Assembly (NCBI GenBank): GCA_965227455.1
Contig: OZ245752.1
Span: 5,456,001-5,520,000, forward strand
Length of the DNA stretch: 64,000 bases
Source: JABDIP01 sp965227455
GTDB taxonomy: Bacteria > Pseudomonadota > Alphaproteobacteria > DSM-16000 > Inquilinaceae
Reading direction: 5' to 3'
Within the stretch, counting starts at the first letter, position 1. Every line of letters starts with the position of its first letter. Of this stretch, positions 36,653 to 44,748 are shown in pieces. The translations under genes were made by a program, and so were the position numbers. The notes under the pieces were generated by a model. That model saw nothing but the letters and a program-made list of their open reading frames with translations. It did no database searches and was not told where the DNA came from.

Positions 36653-37039
36653 ATGGGCTGGAACTTCTCCGAATGGGGCTACCGGGTCTATCTGCGCTAT
36701 GTCACATGGCGGCGCGGCGAGCATGTCGGCACCGACCAGTTCGACAACCGCTATTACCGCGACCGCCGCACCGCCGGCCAGAAGCGCGAGCGGCGCTGGG
36801 TGGTGTTCAACGGCGGCGTCTCCGAGCCCAGCAGGGTGCCGCCGGAATGGCATGGCTGGCTGCATCACCAGCAGGACGACATCCCTACCGAGACCAGCCC
36901 CTATCGCCGCGACTGGCAGGAGGCGCATACACCCAACCTGACCGGGACCGGGGCCGCCTATCGGCCGCCGGGCGCGGCCGAGAAGGGCGGCAATCGTGCC
37001 CCGGCGACCGGTGACTACCAGCCCTGGACACCTAACTAG
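36653..37039 (+). CDS. NADH:ubiquinone oxidoreductase accessory subunit, NDUFA12 family
   Basis: 128 residues from ATG 36653. Homologue of the mitochondrial complex I subunit B17.2/NDUFA12, which alphaproteobacteria share with mitochondria. Conserved features are VGTDQFDNRYYRDR near residues 25-38, RRWVVFNGG, and the WHGWLHHQQDDIPTE segment. It contacts the peripheral arm of complex I at the membrane face. Complex I genes themselves are elsewhere. It heads the conserved block continued by mlaD, DUF2155 and aat. A longer open frame reaching back to 36491 adds residues without homology. Confidence 0.93.
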   Translation: MGWNFSEWGYRVYLRYVTWRRGEHVGTDQFDNRYYRDRRTAGQKRERRWVVFNGGVSEPSRVPPEWHGWLHHQQDDIPTETSPYRRDWQEAHTPNLTGTGAAYRPPGAAEKGGNRAPATGDYQPWTPN

Positions 37040-37072
37040 GTCCCAGGGACCGGCGCGGACAGTGGAGAGCGT

Positions 37073-37525
37073 ATGCACCGCAATCTGATCGAGACCGTCA
37101 TGGGCGGCGTGGTACTTGTCGTGGCCCTGTTCTTCCTGGTGTTCGCCTATACCAGCGCCGATCTCGGCAAGGTCGAGGGCTATGAGGTGACCGCGAAGTT
37201 CCCGTCGATCGAGGGGCTGACGGTCGGCAGCGACGTGCGCATCAGCGGCGTGAAGGTCGGCAGCGTTGTCGGCCACGAGCTCGATCCGCTGACCTTCCTG
37301 GCGGAGGTGCGGATGAGCATCGATGACAGCATCGAGCTGCCGATCGACACCGCCGCCATCATCGCCAGCGAGAGCCTGCTGGGCGGCAAGTTCATGCGGC
37401 TGGAGCCGGGCGGCGACGTGGAGCTGATCTCTCCGGGGGGCGAAATCGAATACACCCAGGCGCCGGTCAATCTGGAAGACCTTATCGGCCGCTTCATCTA
37501 CGGATCCCAGAGCGACGGGAGTTGA
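37073..37525 (+). CDS. mlaD: Outer membrane lipid asymmetry protein MlaD (MCE domain)
   Basis: 150 residues. N-terminal membrane anchor at about residues 10-29, then one MCE domain: VEGYEVTAKFPSIEGLTVGSDVRISGVKVGSV, with the pore-loop region SLLGGKFMRLEPGG. MlaD forms a hexamer that ferries phospholipids through the periplasm between MlaFEB and the outer membrane. The other mla genes are not in this window; in alphaproteobacteria mlaD is often next to NDUFA12 as here. Follows it by 33 bp. Confidence 0.93.
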   Translation: MHRNLIETVMGGVVLVVALFFLVFAYTSADLGKVEGYEVTAKFPSIEGLTVGSDVRISGVKVGSVVGHELDPLTFLAEVRMSIDDSIELPIDTAAIIASESLLGGKFMRLEPGGDVELISPGGEIEYTQAPVNLEDLIGRFIYGSQSDGS

Positions 37526-37557
37526 GCCGTTCTGCGGTGCTCCCGGAACCGATTGCG

Positions 37558-38055
37558 ATGGCAACACTCATGAAATCGAAATCCCGGGTCTTGGCTGCAT
37601 TGGCGGTCGCCGCGACGGTCGCCTCGGCCGGGCCGGCATCCGCCGTACGTCCGACCGTGGATCGCCAGATCGCGGTGCTGCAAGGGCTGGACAAGGTGAC
37701 CGCCCAGGTCTCGCGGATGCAGGTCGAGGTCGGCGAGGCATCGTCCTTCGGCACGCTGGACTTCGTGGTGCGCGCCTGCCGGTCCACCCGTCCTGACGAG
37801 ACGCCGGAGAACGCCGTGTTCCTGGAGATTTCCGACACGCCGCCCGGGGAGGCCCGCCATAGCGTATTCTCCGGCTGGATGTTCTCATCCTCGCCGGCGG
37901 TCTCCGCACTCGATCACCCGGTGTTCGACATCTGGGTGCTGCGCTGTGTCGACCAACTCATCGCCGATCCCGAGGATTTCGGCGAAACCAGGCGGTACCG
38001 GCTGCCCAATGACCCGCCGGTGCCCGAACAACCACCCGCGGCCAGGAGACGATAG
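37558..38055 (+). CDS. DUF2155 domain-containing exported protein
   Basis: 165 residues from ATG 37558 (a TTG at 37522 overlapping the mlaD stop or ATG 37570 are alternatives). Signal peptide ending near GPASA. The DUF2155 core is ATVQGLDKVTAQ-like VLQGLDKVTAQVSRMQVEVG, SSFGTLDFVVRACRS, VFSGWMFSSSPAVSALDHPV and DIWVLRCVD, in this order. Predicted periplasmic; usually found beside mlaD and aat in alphaproteobacteria, with no known function. Confidence 0.9.
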   Translation: MATLMKSKSRVLAALAVAATVASAGPASAVRPTVDRQIAVLQGLDKVTAQVSRMQVEVGEASSFGTLDFVVRACRSTRPDETPENAVFLEISDTPPGEARHSVFSGWMFSSSPAVSALDHPVFDIWVLRCVDQLIADPEDFGETRRYRLPNDPPVPEQPPAARRR

Positions 38056-38096
38056 CGACCCGGCATGCCTGCGCCGTGGGGCATCGGGGGGTGCCT

Positions 38097-39176
38097 GTGG
38101 CGACATATGGATCCTACGAGGCGGTGCGCGCTCTCGATCATGACGCGCTACGCCGGCTACTGACGGACGGCGATCGTGCCGAGCGGGTATGGGCAGCGTG
38201 GGCTCTTACGGCAATCCTCGGTGGACAGGCCGCCCCCGACATTCTTGCAAACGGCGATGTCGGCCGGTCGGCGGGCATCCGCCGGCAGCTCCTGGTGATC
38301 CTGGCCGGGCTGGGCGAGCACCTGATCGTGCGCATCCTGGCCGAAGGCGACCCAAGCGCGGTGGTTCGGGCGTCCGGATGCCAGTACCTGCTGCAGACCC
38401 TGCAGCCCGGCGACGCGGAGACGGCGAAGTTCCTGCGTTTTTGCCTGTTCGCCGACCCGGCCTGGGAGGTCCGCGACGAGATCCTGAAGAGTTCCGTGCT
38501 CGACCACCTCGGGCTAGGCCTCGCCGAGCTGGTGAGCCTTGCCCATGATCCGTCGGAACAGGTCCGCGGCCGCGTGGTGGCGCTGGTGCGCGAGCGGCAT
38601 CCAGCCGCCGAAATCGCCGCCAGCGGTCTGTACAAGCGCCTGGCGGTGGAGGACCGTCGCGAACTGCTGCTGCAGATCGGCGAACTGGCCATGCAGTCCG
38701 ACGGTCCGGGCCGGGTTCTGGCGGCAGCCGAGGCGCAAACCGCGGACGGCTCCGTCGCCCTGCTCGACCAGCTGGTCGGCGCCAAGACACGCTTTGCCTG
38801 GCCGCCGCTGAACGGGCTGGCGTCGCGCCGCAATCCGGCGATCGACTTGCGACTCCTGCGGTTGCTGGCACCGGGGTCCGGCCCGGTGGCCCTGGCCTGG
38901 CTGGCCCATTCCATCGCCACCCGCCTCGCCCAGCCCGGCGTTCCGGACTGGGACTTCATCGAGGAGGCCTGGCAGCCCCTGGCCGATGCGCTGGGGTCGG
39001 TGCCCGCGGCGGCGGTCGGCCCGATGCGACCCAGTCTCGAGGCCATCGTCCGTTACGCGGAATCGATCCCGGAGCCGGATGCCGAGGACACGGAAGCCGG
39101 CGACCGCCGGCTCTATTTCGCCGACCTGCGGCGCAAGCTCACCGCGCTGATCGCGGAGTCCTCCGGTCAGGCCTAG
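38097..39176 (+). CDS. HEAT-repeat-like protein, unknown
   Basis: 359 residues from GTG 38097 with a G-rich site upstream (GTG 38076 or 38091 possible). Entirely helical, with successive helix pairs such as ERVWAAWALTAIL, IRRQLLVILAGLG, PSAVVRASGCQYLLQTL and PSEQVRGRVVALVRER that look like HEAT or armadillo repeats covering about residues 20-200. No signal peptide or membrane segment, so a cytoplasmic scaffold is likely. The gene is inserted between DUF2155 and aat, which otherwise tend to be neighbours. Not recognised as a named family. Confidence 0.65.
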   Translation: MATYGSYEAVRALDHDALRRLLTDGDRAERVWAAWALTAILGGQAAPDILANGDVGRSAGIRRQLLVILAGLGEHLIVRILAEGDPSAVVRASGCQYLLQTLQPGDAETAKFLRFCLFADPAWEVRDEILKSSVLDHLGLGLAELVSLAHDPSEQVRGRVVALVRERHPAAEIAASGLYKRLAVEDRRELLLQIGELAMQSDGPGRVLAAAEAQTADGSVALLDQLVGAKTRFAWPPLNGLASRRNPAIDLRLLRLLAPGSGPVALAWLAHSIATRLAQPGVPDWDFIEEAWQPLADALGSVPAAAVGPMRPSLEAIVRYAESIPEPDAEDTEAGDRRLYFADLRRKLTALIAESSGQA

Positions 39177-39223
39177 AGCCTGATCGCCTCATGCCGAACG
39201 GCATTAGGCGTGAATCAGTCTCT
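39175..39223. repeat. Imperfect inverted repeat after HEAT gene
   Basis: AGAGCCTGATCGCCTCATGCCG pairs imperfectly with CGGCATTAGGCGTGAATCAG around a two-base loop, giving a stem of roughly 22 bp with a few mismatches. It starts inside the HEAT gene stop. Such elements often end convergent transcripts in alphaproteobacteria. Confidence 0.65.
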
Positions 39224-39235
39224 AACATGTTCGAA

Positions 39236-39287
39236 TAGATCAAGACTCACGATTGTGATCGGATCGATCTCAATCGATCTTGATCTA
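39236..39287. repeat. Inverted repeat before aat stop
   Basis: TAGATCAAGA (39236-39245) and TCTTGATCTA (39278-39287) are exact inverted copies flanking a 32-nt interior with GATCG repeats. With the neighbouring repeat it occupies the gap between convergent HEAT and aat genes. Confidence 0.6.
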
Positions 39288-39293
39288 GGCGGC

Positions 39294-39935
39294 CTAACCG
39301 TCCGGTGTGTCGAGCAATGACCGGATCGCCGCATCGTCGTTGGCCGGGTTGAAGATCCCGTCCCCCTCCATGGCCGCCGCCAGCAGGGACTTGTATTCGG
39401 CCTGGGGGATCTCGGTGCCGCCGAACTGGCGCAGGTGTTCGGTGGTGAACTGGGTGTCCAGCAGCCGGAAGCCGCCATAGCGGAGCTGCGCCACCAGATG
39501 GACCAGGGCGATCTTGCTGGCGTTGGTGGCGCGGCTGAACATGCTTTCGCCGAAGAAAGCGCGTTTCAGCGAGACTCCATAGAGGCCACCGACCAGCCGG
39601 CCGTCCTGCCAGCACTCGACGCTGTGGGCATGGCCGATCTCGAACAGGGCGCCATACAGCGACACGATCCGATCGTTGATCCAGGTCGTCGGGCGGTCGG
39701 CCGCCGGTTCTGCGCAGGCCTGCAGGACCTCGTCGAAGGCGGTGTCGTAGCGAATGTCGAATACGCCGCGACGGATGTCGCGCCGCAGCCGCTTGGGAAT
39801 ATGGAACTTATCCAGCGGCAGCACGCCGCGGATCGGCGGGTCGAACCAGTACAGCTCGTCCGATTCCGCCGATTTCGCCATGGGAAACAGCCCGTGGGCG
39901 TAGGCGCGAAGCAGAAGGCCCGGTGTGATCTCCAT
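39294..39935 (-). CDS. aat: Leucyl/phenylalanyl-tRNA--protein transferase
   Basis: 213 residues. Transfers Leu or Phe to proteins with N-terminal Arg or Lys, making N-degrons for ClpS-ClpA. Features: YAHGLFPMAKS, WFDPPIRGVLPLDKFHIPKRLRR, and VECWQDGRLVGGLYGVSLKRAFFGESMF, all diagnostic. clpS and clpA are in the same window at 14 kb. Ordered with accC-accB-aroQ upstream on the same strand, about 44 bp after accC. Confidence 0.96.
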   Translation of the reverse strand: MEITPGLLLRAYAHGLFPMAKSAESDELYWFDPPIRGVLPLDKFHIPKRLRRDIRRGVFDIRYDTAFDEVLQACAEPAADRPTTWINDRIVSLYGALFEIGHAHSVECWQDGRLVGGLYGVSLKRAFFGESMFSRATNASKIALVHLVAQLRYGGFRLLDTQFTTEHLRQFGGTEIPQAEYKSLLAAAMEGDGIFNPANDDAAIRSLLDTPDG

Positions 39936-39979
39936 GACGCTGCGTCGGTTTCAGCCCTGTAGCGGCGACTCCCCGCAGT

Positions 39980-41323
39980 CTAGCCGTGTCCGTCCAGCAA
40001 CTCTTCCAGCCAGTGGATGTCGTAGTCGCCGTTGATGAAATCCGGCTGCGAGATCAGCGCCTGGTGCAAGGGCAAGGTCGTCGACACACCCTCGATGACG
40101 AACTCCTCCAGCGCCCGCCGCAGCCGCATCAGGCATTCGTTACGCGAGGTGCCGTGCACGATCAGCTTGGCGATCAGGCTGTCGTAATAGGGCGGCACGC
40201 TGTAGCCGGAGTACAGTGCGCTGTCGACCCGCACGCCCAGCCCGCCGGGCGCGTGATAGCTGCCGATACGGCCGGGCGAGGGGGTGAAGGTCTCCGGATC
40301 CTCGGCATTGACCCGGCACTCGATGGAATGGCCGTTGAAGCGGATGTCGGACTGGTCGTAGCCCAGCGGTGTCCCGGCGGCGACCCGGATCTGCTCGCGC
40401 ACCAGGTCGATGCCGCTGATCATCTCGCTGATCGGATGTTCGACCTGCAGGCGGGTGTTCATCTCGATGAAGTAGAACTCGCCATCCTCGAACAGGAACT
40501 CGATGGTGCCGACGCCGCGATAGCCGATGCTGCGCGCGGTCTCCGCTGCCAGGGCGCCGATCCGGCTGCGCTGCTCCTCGTTCAGCGCCGGCGACGGCGC
40601 CTCCTCGATCACCTTCTGATGGCGCCGCTGCACCGAGCAGTCGCGCTCGCCGAAATGCACCACATTGCCGTGGGTGTCGGCCAGCAGCTGGATCTCGATG
40701 TGCCGCGGGCGGGCGAGATACTTCTCCATATAGACGCTGTCGTCGCCGAAGGCGGCGCGGGATTCCGAGCGGGCCAGGTTGAACGCGTCGGCCATATCGT
40801 CGCGGGTCTGGGCCACCTTCATGCCGCGGCCGCCGCCGCCGGCCGCCGCCTTGACCAGCACCGGATAGCCGATGCTGTCGCCCAGCTCCATCGCCTCCTC
40901 GACCGTCTCCACCGCGCCGTCCGATCCCGGCACCACCGGCAGCCCGGCGGCGACCACCGATTGCTTGGCGGCGATCTTGTCGCCCATCACCCGGATGTGG
41001 TCGGCGGTCGGCCCGATAAAGACGAAGCCATGCTCCTCGACCATCTCGGCGAATTGCGCGTTCTCCGCCAGGAAGCCGATGCCGGGATGGATCGCGTCGG
41101 CATTGGTGACCATGGCGGCGGAGATGATCGCCGGCACATTGAGATAGCTGCCCGTTGAGGCCGGCGGCCCGATGCACACGCTCTCATCCGCCAGCCGCAC
41201 CGCCATCGCGTCCTGGTCGGCGGTGGAATGGGCCACCACCGTCGAGATGCCCATCTCGCGGCAGGCGCGGTGGATGCGAAGCGCGATCTCGCCGCGATTG
41301 GCGATCAGGACCTTGTCGAACAT
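39980..41323 (-). CDS. accC: Acetyl-CoA carboxylase biotin carboxylase subunit
   Basis: 447 residues from ATG 41323. ATP-grasp enzyme that carboxylates the biotin on AccB, first step of fatty-acid synthesis. Begins FDKVLIANRGEIALRIHRAC; glycine-rich ATP lid KAAAGGGGRGMKVA; catalytic EMNTRLQVEHPISEM. The open frame extends to 41431, but that part overlaps the accB stop region and has no homology. It follows accB by 19 bp. Confidence 0.97.
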   Translation of the reverse strand: MFDKVLIANRGEIALRIHRACREMGISTVVAHSTADQDAMAVRLADESVCIGPPASTGSYLNVPAIISAAMVTNADAIHPGIGFLAENAQFAEMVEEHGFVFIGPTADHIRVMGDKIAAKQSVVAAGLPVVPGSDGAVETVEEAMELGDSIGYPVLVKAAAGGGGRGMKVAQTRDDMADAFNLARSESRAAFGDDSVYMEKYLARPRHIEIQLLADTHGNVVHFGERDCSVQRRHQKVIEEAPSPALNEEQRSRIGALAAETARSIGYRGVGTIEFLFEDGEFYFIEMNTRLQVEHPISEMISGIDLVREQIRVAAGTPLGYDQSDIRFNGHSIECRVNAEDPETFTPSPGRIGSYHAPGGLGVRVDSALYSGYSVPPYYDSLIAKLIVHGTSRNECLMRLRRALEEFVIEGVSTTLPLHQALISQPDFINGDYDIHWLEELLDGHG

Positions 41324-41342
41324 GCTCGGACCGGCCCTGGGC

Positions 41343-41816
41343 TTACTGGATGACCATGATGACTTCGCCGAACTCCACCGGCTGGCCATCGGACACCAGG
41401 ACCTGCTGAACCGTGCCGGCATGTGGTGCACGGATCGGGTTCATCACCTTCATCGCCTCGACGATCAGCACCGTCTGGCCCTCCGCCACCTGGTCGCCGA
41501 CCTTCACGAAGGGGCCGGCGCCGGGTTCCGGCGCCACATAAGCGGTGCCGACCATGGGCGAGGTCACAGCGCCGGCTTGGTTGGCCGACGGGGCCGCGGC
41601 CGCGGGCGCCGCCTCGGCGGCCGGTGCGGCGGCAACCGGCGCTGCGGCGGGTGCCGCCGCCGCGACGATGCCGGTGCTGGCGCGGGTCACCCGTATTCGA
41701 CGATCGCCTTCCGAGAACTCGATCTCGGTCAGGCCGGTTTCGTCCAGCAACTCCGCCAGATTGCGGATCATGTCGCCGTCGACCTTCATGCCCGCGCTAC
41801 GTTTGCTCTCTGCCAT
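41343..41816 (-). CDS. accB: Biotin carboxyl carrier protein of acetyl-CoA carboxylase
   Basis: 157 residues. The C-terminal biotinyl domain carries the lysine in VEAMKVMNPIRA. A thumb-like segment and an Ala/Pro-rich linker (about residues 52-78) precede it, as in other AccB proteins. Carries carboxybiotin between AccC and the carboxyltransferase. Located between aroQ and accC with gaps of 11 and 19 bp, so cotranscribed. Confidence 0.97.
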   Translation of the reverse strand: MAESKRSAGMKVDGDMIRNLAELLDETGLTEIEFSEGDRRIRVTRASTGIVAAAAPAAAPVAAAPAAEAAPAAAAPSANQAGAVTSPMVGTAYVAPEPGAGPFVKVGDQVAEGQTVLIVEAMKVMNPIRAPHAGTVQQVLVSDGQPVEFGEVIMVIQ

Positions 41817-41827
41817 TGACCGGCCCG

Positions 41828-42292
41828 CTAGCTGTTGGCCCCGATGAGTCCGGCCATGGCGTCGAGGGCAAACATATAGCCCTGTCCGCCAAGGCCGCAG
41901 ATCACGCCCGTCGCCGCCTCCGAGACATAGGAGTGGTGGCGAAAGGATTCGCGTTGATAGATGTTGGAGAGATGCACTTCCATGATCGGAAGGTCGGCCA
42001 TGCGTAGCGCATCGAGGATGGCGATCGAGGTGTGGGAAAATCCGCCGGCGTTGATGATGATGCCGTCATGGCCTCCGCGCGCTTCCTGGATCCAGGAGAT
42101 GATCTCGCCTTCGTTGTTGGTCTGCCGAAAATCCACGGCAAGGCCCAGGAACTCGGCACGCTCAGCGCAGGCCGCCTCGATGTCCCCCAAGGTATCCGGC
42201 CCGTAAACCGACGGCTCCCTGACGCCCAGCATGTTCAGGTTGGGTCCGTTGATGATCAGGACCGTCGGTTCTTCCGACGGAGTTGCCGTCAC
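41828..42292 (-). CDS. aroQ: 3-dehydroquinate dehydratase, type II
   Basis: 154 residues from a GTG. Third step of the shikimate pathway. Conserved LIINGPNLNMLGVREPSVYG, the active-site Arg/Tyr loop, NNEGEIISWIQEA, IIINAGGFSHTSIAI and the HLSNIYQRESFRHHSY segment with the catalytic histidine. The order aroQ-accB-accC is conserved in many proteobacteria. Confidence 0.96.
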   Translation of the reverse strand: MTATPSEEPTVLIINGPNLNMLGVREPSVYGPDTLGDIEAACAERAEFLGLAVDFRQTNNEGEIISWIQEARGGHDGIIINAGGFSHTSIAILDALRMADLPIMEVHLSNIYQRESFRHHSYVSEAATGVICGLGGQGYMFALDAMAGLIGANS

Positions 42293-42450
42293 GGGTCGCT
42301 TATCCTCGATCGCTTCGATTCGCCCTTATAGCATGGCGCGGTATCTAAGCAATGGGCCGCTCCCGGCGCGCGCCGGACGCCTTGTGATCAGCGCCGCCGA
42401 TTGGGGCTCACGACCGGCATTTGTGACCGATTCGGCGCTTGCCGTCCGGC

Positions 42451-42951
42451 CTAGTCGGCCTCGGCTTCGCCGGCCTCGAACGCCCCGGCGGATGTCTGCA
42501 GGCGCGACAGAGCCCCCATCAGCACCTCGACCTCGGAATCGGAGAGGGCGGACAGAATCTGCGCCTCCCGCTCCCTTGCCAGCGGCGCGATCCGGTCGTG
42601 GATGGCCCGCCCCTTGGGGGTCAGCGTCAGCACCAGGCGGCGACGATCCTCAACGTCGATGTCGCGATCGACCAGGCCCCGCGACACCGCGCGTCCGACC
42701 GCGCGGCTGACCCGCACCTTGTCCATAGCGGACCGCTTGCATACGCCATTGCCGGAGATCGGACCGAACCGGGCCAGGATCGCCAGCAGCCGCCATTCGG
42801 CGATGGTCAGGTCGTGCTCCGACTCGTACAGGCTGGCCAATGCCCGGGTCACGGTGTTGGCCAGGACCGACAGGCGATAGGGAAAGAACTGCTCCAGATC
42901 GAATGCGTCCGATTCGCCGGAGGACCCGGTGTCCGTGCGATCGCCTGCCAT
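42451..42951 (-). CDS. MarR family transcriptional regulator
   Basis: 166 residues. Winged-helix core: LTIAEWRLLAILARFGPISG, recognition helix DKVRVSRAVGRAVSRGLV and wing DVEDRRRLVLTLTPKGRA. Divergent from the fumarylacetoacetate hydrolase gene, with an imperfect 20 bp inverted repeat between, so it probably represses that gene and itself. In alphaproteobacteria MarR regulators of tyrosine/homogentisate degradation are known, which fits the FAH and maleylacetoacetate isomerase genes here. Confidence 0.9.
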   Translation of the reverse strand: MAGDRTDTGSSGESDAFDLEQFFPYRLSVLANTVTRALASLYESEHDLTIAEWRLLAILARFGPISGNGVCKRSAMDKVRVSRAVGRAVSRGLVDRDIDVEDRRRLVLTLTPKGRAIHDRIAPLAREREAQILSALSDSEVEVLMGALSRLQTSAGAFEAGEAEAD

Positions 42952-42966
42952 GCGCGATCCTTGTGA

Positions 42967-42986
42967 ATGGTTTCATTTGCAACTAT
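42967..42986. promoter_or_regulatory. Candidate MarR operator
   Basis: ATGGTTTCATTTGCAACTAT is an imperfect palindrome (7 of 10 positions pair between half sites ATGAAACCAT and TTGCAACTAT). It lies between the divergent MarR and FAH-family genes, 15 bp upstream of the MarR start. Confidence 0.5.
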
Positions 42987-43039
42987 AACCGGGCGGGGGC
43001 CGGCTGTCACGCCGGCGGAAGAACTGCGGGATCGCCGAA

Positions 43040-44047
43040 ATGCCCTTGAAACTCGCCTCTTTGAAGGATGGCGGCCGCGATGGGTCGCTGGTCGTGGTCA
43101 GCCAGGATCTGACACGGGCCGTCCGGGTGCCCGACGCCGCGCCGACCCTCCAGGCGGCGATCGAAGACTGGGCAGAACTGGCGCCGGAGCTCAAATCGAT
43201 CTACCGGCTGTTGAACCAGGGCGATGGGCACGAGATCCTGCCGTTTGCCGAACTGGTCGCCGCGGGCGCCGTCGCGTCACCGCTGCCGCGGGCCTATCAA
43301 TGGGTCGACGGCTCTGCCTATCTCAATCATGTGGAGTTGGTGCGTAAGGCGCGCGGCGCCGAGATGCCGGCCAGCTTCTGGGAAGACCCGCTGATGTATC
43401 AGGGCGGGTCCGACGGCTTCATCGGCCCAGTCGATCCGATCGAGGCGGTGTCGGAGGACCACGGCATCGATTTCGAATCCGAGGTGGCGGTGATCACCGA
43501 CGACGTGCCCATGGGCGCTTCGCCGGACGCGGCCGCTGGCCACATCAAGCTGGTCATGCTGGTCAACGACGTGTCCCTGCGCGGCCTGATCCCGGGTGAG
43601 CTGGCCAAGGGCTTCGGTTTCCTGCACGGCAAGCCGGCGACGGCCTTCTCGCCGGTCGCGGTGACTCCGGAGACCCTGGGCGGTGCCTGGCGGGACGGCA
43701 AGCTGCACAGACCCTTGCTTTCGGTGTTGAACGGCGAGCCCTTCGGACATCCGGATGCCGGCGTCGACATGGCGTTCAGCTTCCCGCAGCTGGTCGCCCA
43801 TGCCGCCAAGACCCGGCATCTGGGCGCCGGCACCATCGTCGGTTCCGGCACCATCTCCAATACCGACCGCGCCGTCGGCTCCTCCTGCCTGGCCGAGAAG
43901 CGCATGATCGAGACCATCGAGTCCGGCAAGCCGGAGACCCCCTTCATGGCCTTCGGCGACCGTATCCGCATCGAGATGCAGGACGCGGAAGGCGCCAGCA
44001 TCTTCGGCGCCATCGACCAGCAAGTGGTGCGGTACGAGCGGGCCTAG
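43040..44047 (+). CDS. Fumarylacetoacetate hydrolase family protein
   Basis: 335 residues, the length of the bacterial short FAA hydrolases used in tyrosine degradation. The C-terminal FAH fold has LGAGTIVGSGTISN and the metal-site acidics in the HGIDFESEVAVITDDVP segment; PTDLVLVNDVSLRGLIPGE-like text reads MLVNDVSLRGLIPGELAKG. Likely cleaves fumarylacetoacetate to fumarate and acetoacetate; the maleylacetoacetate isomerase that makes its substrate is encoded 700 bp downstream. hmgA and hppD are not here. Its stop overlaps the HAD stop by four bases (convergent). Confidence 0.87.
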   Translation: MPLKLASLKDGGRDGSLVVVSQDLTRAVRVPDAAPTLQAAIEDWAELAPELKSIYRLLNQGDGHEILPFAELVAAGAVASPLPRAYQWVDGSAYLNHVELVRKARGAEMPASFWEDPLMYQGGSDGFIGPVDPIEAVSEDHGIDFESEVAVITDDVPMGASPDAAAGHIKLVMLVNDVSLRGLIPGELAKGFGFLHGKPATAFSPVAVTPETLGGAWRDGKLHRPLLSVLNGEPFGHPDAGVDMAFSFPQLVAHAAKTRHLGAGTIVGSGTISNTDRAVGSSCLAEKRMIETIESGKPETPFMAFGDRIRIEMQDAEGASIFGAIDQQVVRYERA

Positions 44048-44655
44048 AGAAGCCCGTGGTCCTGTAGGTCGGACCGCAGTGTCTCCGCGTTGCGGAACTG
44101 CACGGCGTGCATGCCGACCGCGATGGCGCCGTCGACATTCTCCTGCACGTCGTCGATGAATAGGCAGTCGCCGGCCGCGAGGTCGTATAGCTCCAGCAGG
44201 GTCCGGTAGATCTCCGGTCCGGGCTTCAGGGCCTTGATCTCACCGGAGACAACGATGCCGTCGAACCGGTTCAGGAACGGATACATGGCGCGGGCCTGCA
44301 CGAAGGTCTCCGCCGCGAAATTGGTGATCGCATAGAGCGGGTGCCCGGCCGCCTTCAGAACCTCGAAGATGGCAACCGAATCGTCCAGTGCGGACGGGAT
44401 CATTTCCGGCCAGCGGTCGCGATAGGCCTCGATCATGTCGGACTGGTCGGGGAACCGCTCCAGCAACTCGGCGATCCCCTCGGCAAAACTCATCCCGCCA
44501 TCCATGCGCCGGTTCCACTCCGAGGTGCAGACGGTGGCCAGGAAGTCCTCCATCGCCGTCTCGTCGTCGAACAGCTTGCGGTAGAGGTAGCGCGGGTTCC
44601 AGTCGAGCAGGACACCGCCGATGTCGAAAACCGGCACGGTCGCAGTCTTGGTCAT
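44044..44655 (-). CDS. HAD-superfamily phosphatase (HAD-IA, YihX-like)
   Basis: 203 residues from ATG 44655; the longer open frame is not supported. Nucleophile Asp11 in VFDIGGVLLDWN, motif II ITNFAAET, motif III Lys in GEIKALKPGPEIY and motif IV FIDDVQENVDGA. The second Asp of DxD is replaced by Gly, as in the YihX-type. Likely hydrolyses a phosphomonoester; substrate unknown. It sits between the FAH and maleylacetoacetate isomerase genes on the other strand. Confidence 0.88.
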   Translation of the reverse strand: MTKTATVPVFDIGGVLLDWNPRYLYRKLFDDETAMEDFLATVCTSEWNRRMDGGMSFAEGIAELLERFPDQSDMIEAYRDRWPEMIPSALDDSVAIFEVLKAAGHPLYAITNFAAETFVQARAMYPFLNRFDGIVVSGEIKALKPGPEIYRTLLELYDLAAGDCLFIDDVQENVDGAIAVGMHAVQFRNAETLRSDLQDHGLL

Positions 44656-44748
44656 GAACGGCTCACGGTTGGAAATGGGAGGCCCGGCGATCTGCCGGTT
44701 CGCGATACTATGCGGGCGAGTCGCGCCTGGGAACGGAGGAATTCGCAT

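Noticed and set aside
40140..41431. accC start at 41431
   Set aside because: The extra N-terminal residues overlap the accB 3' end in another frame and have no homology; MFDKVLIANRGEIA at 41323 is the family start.
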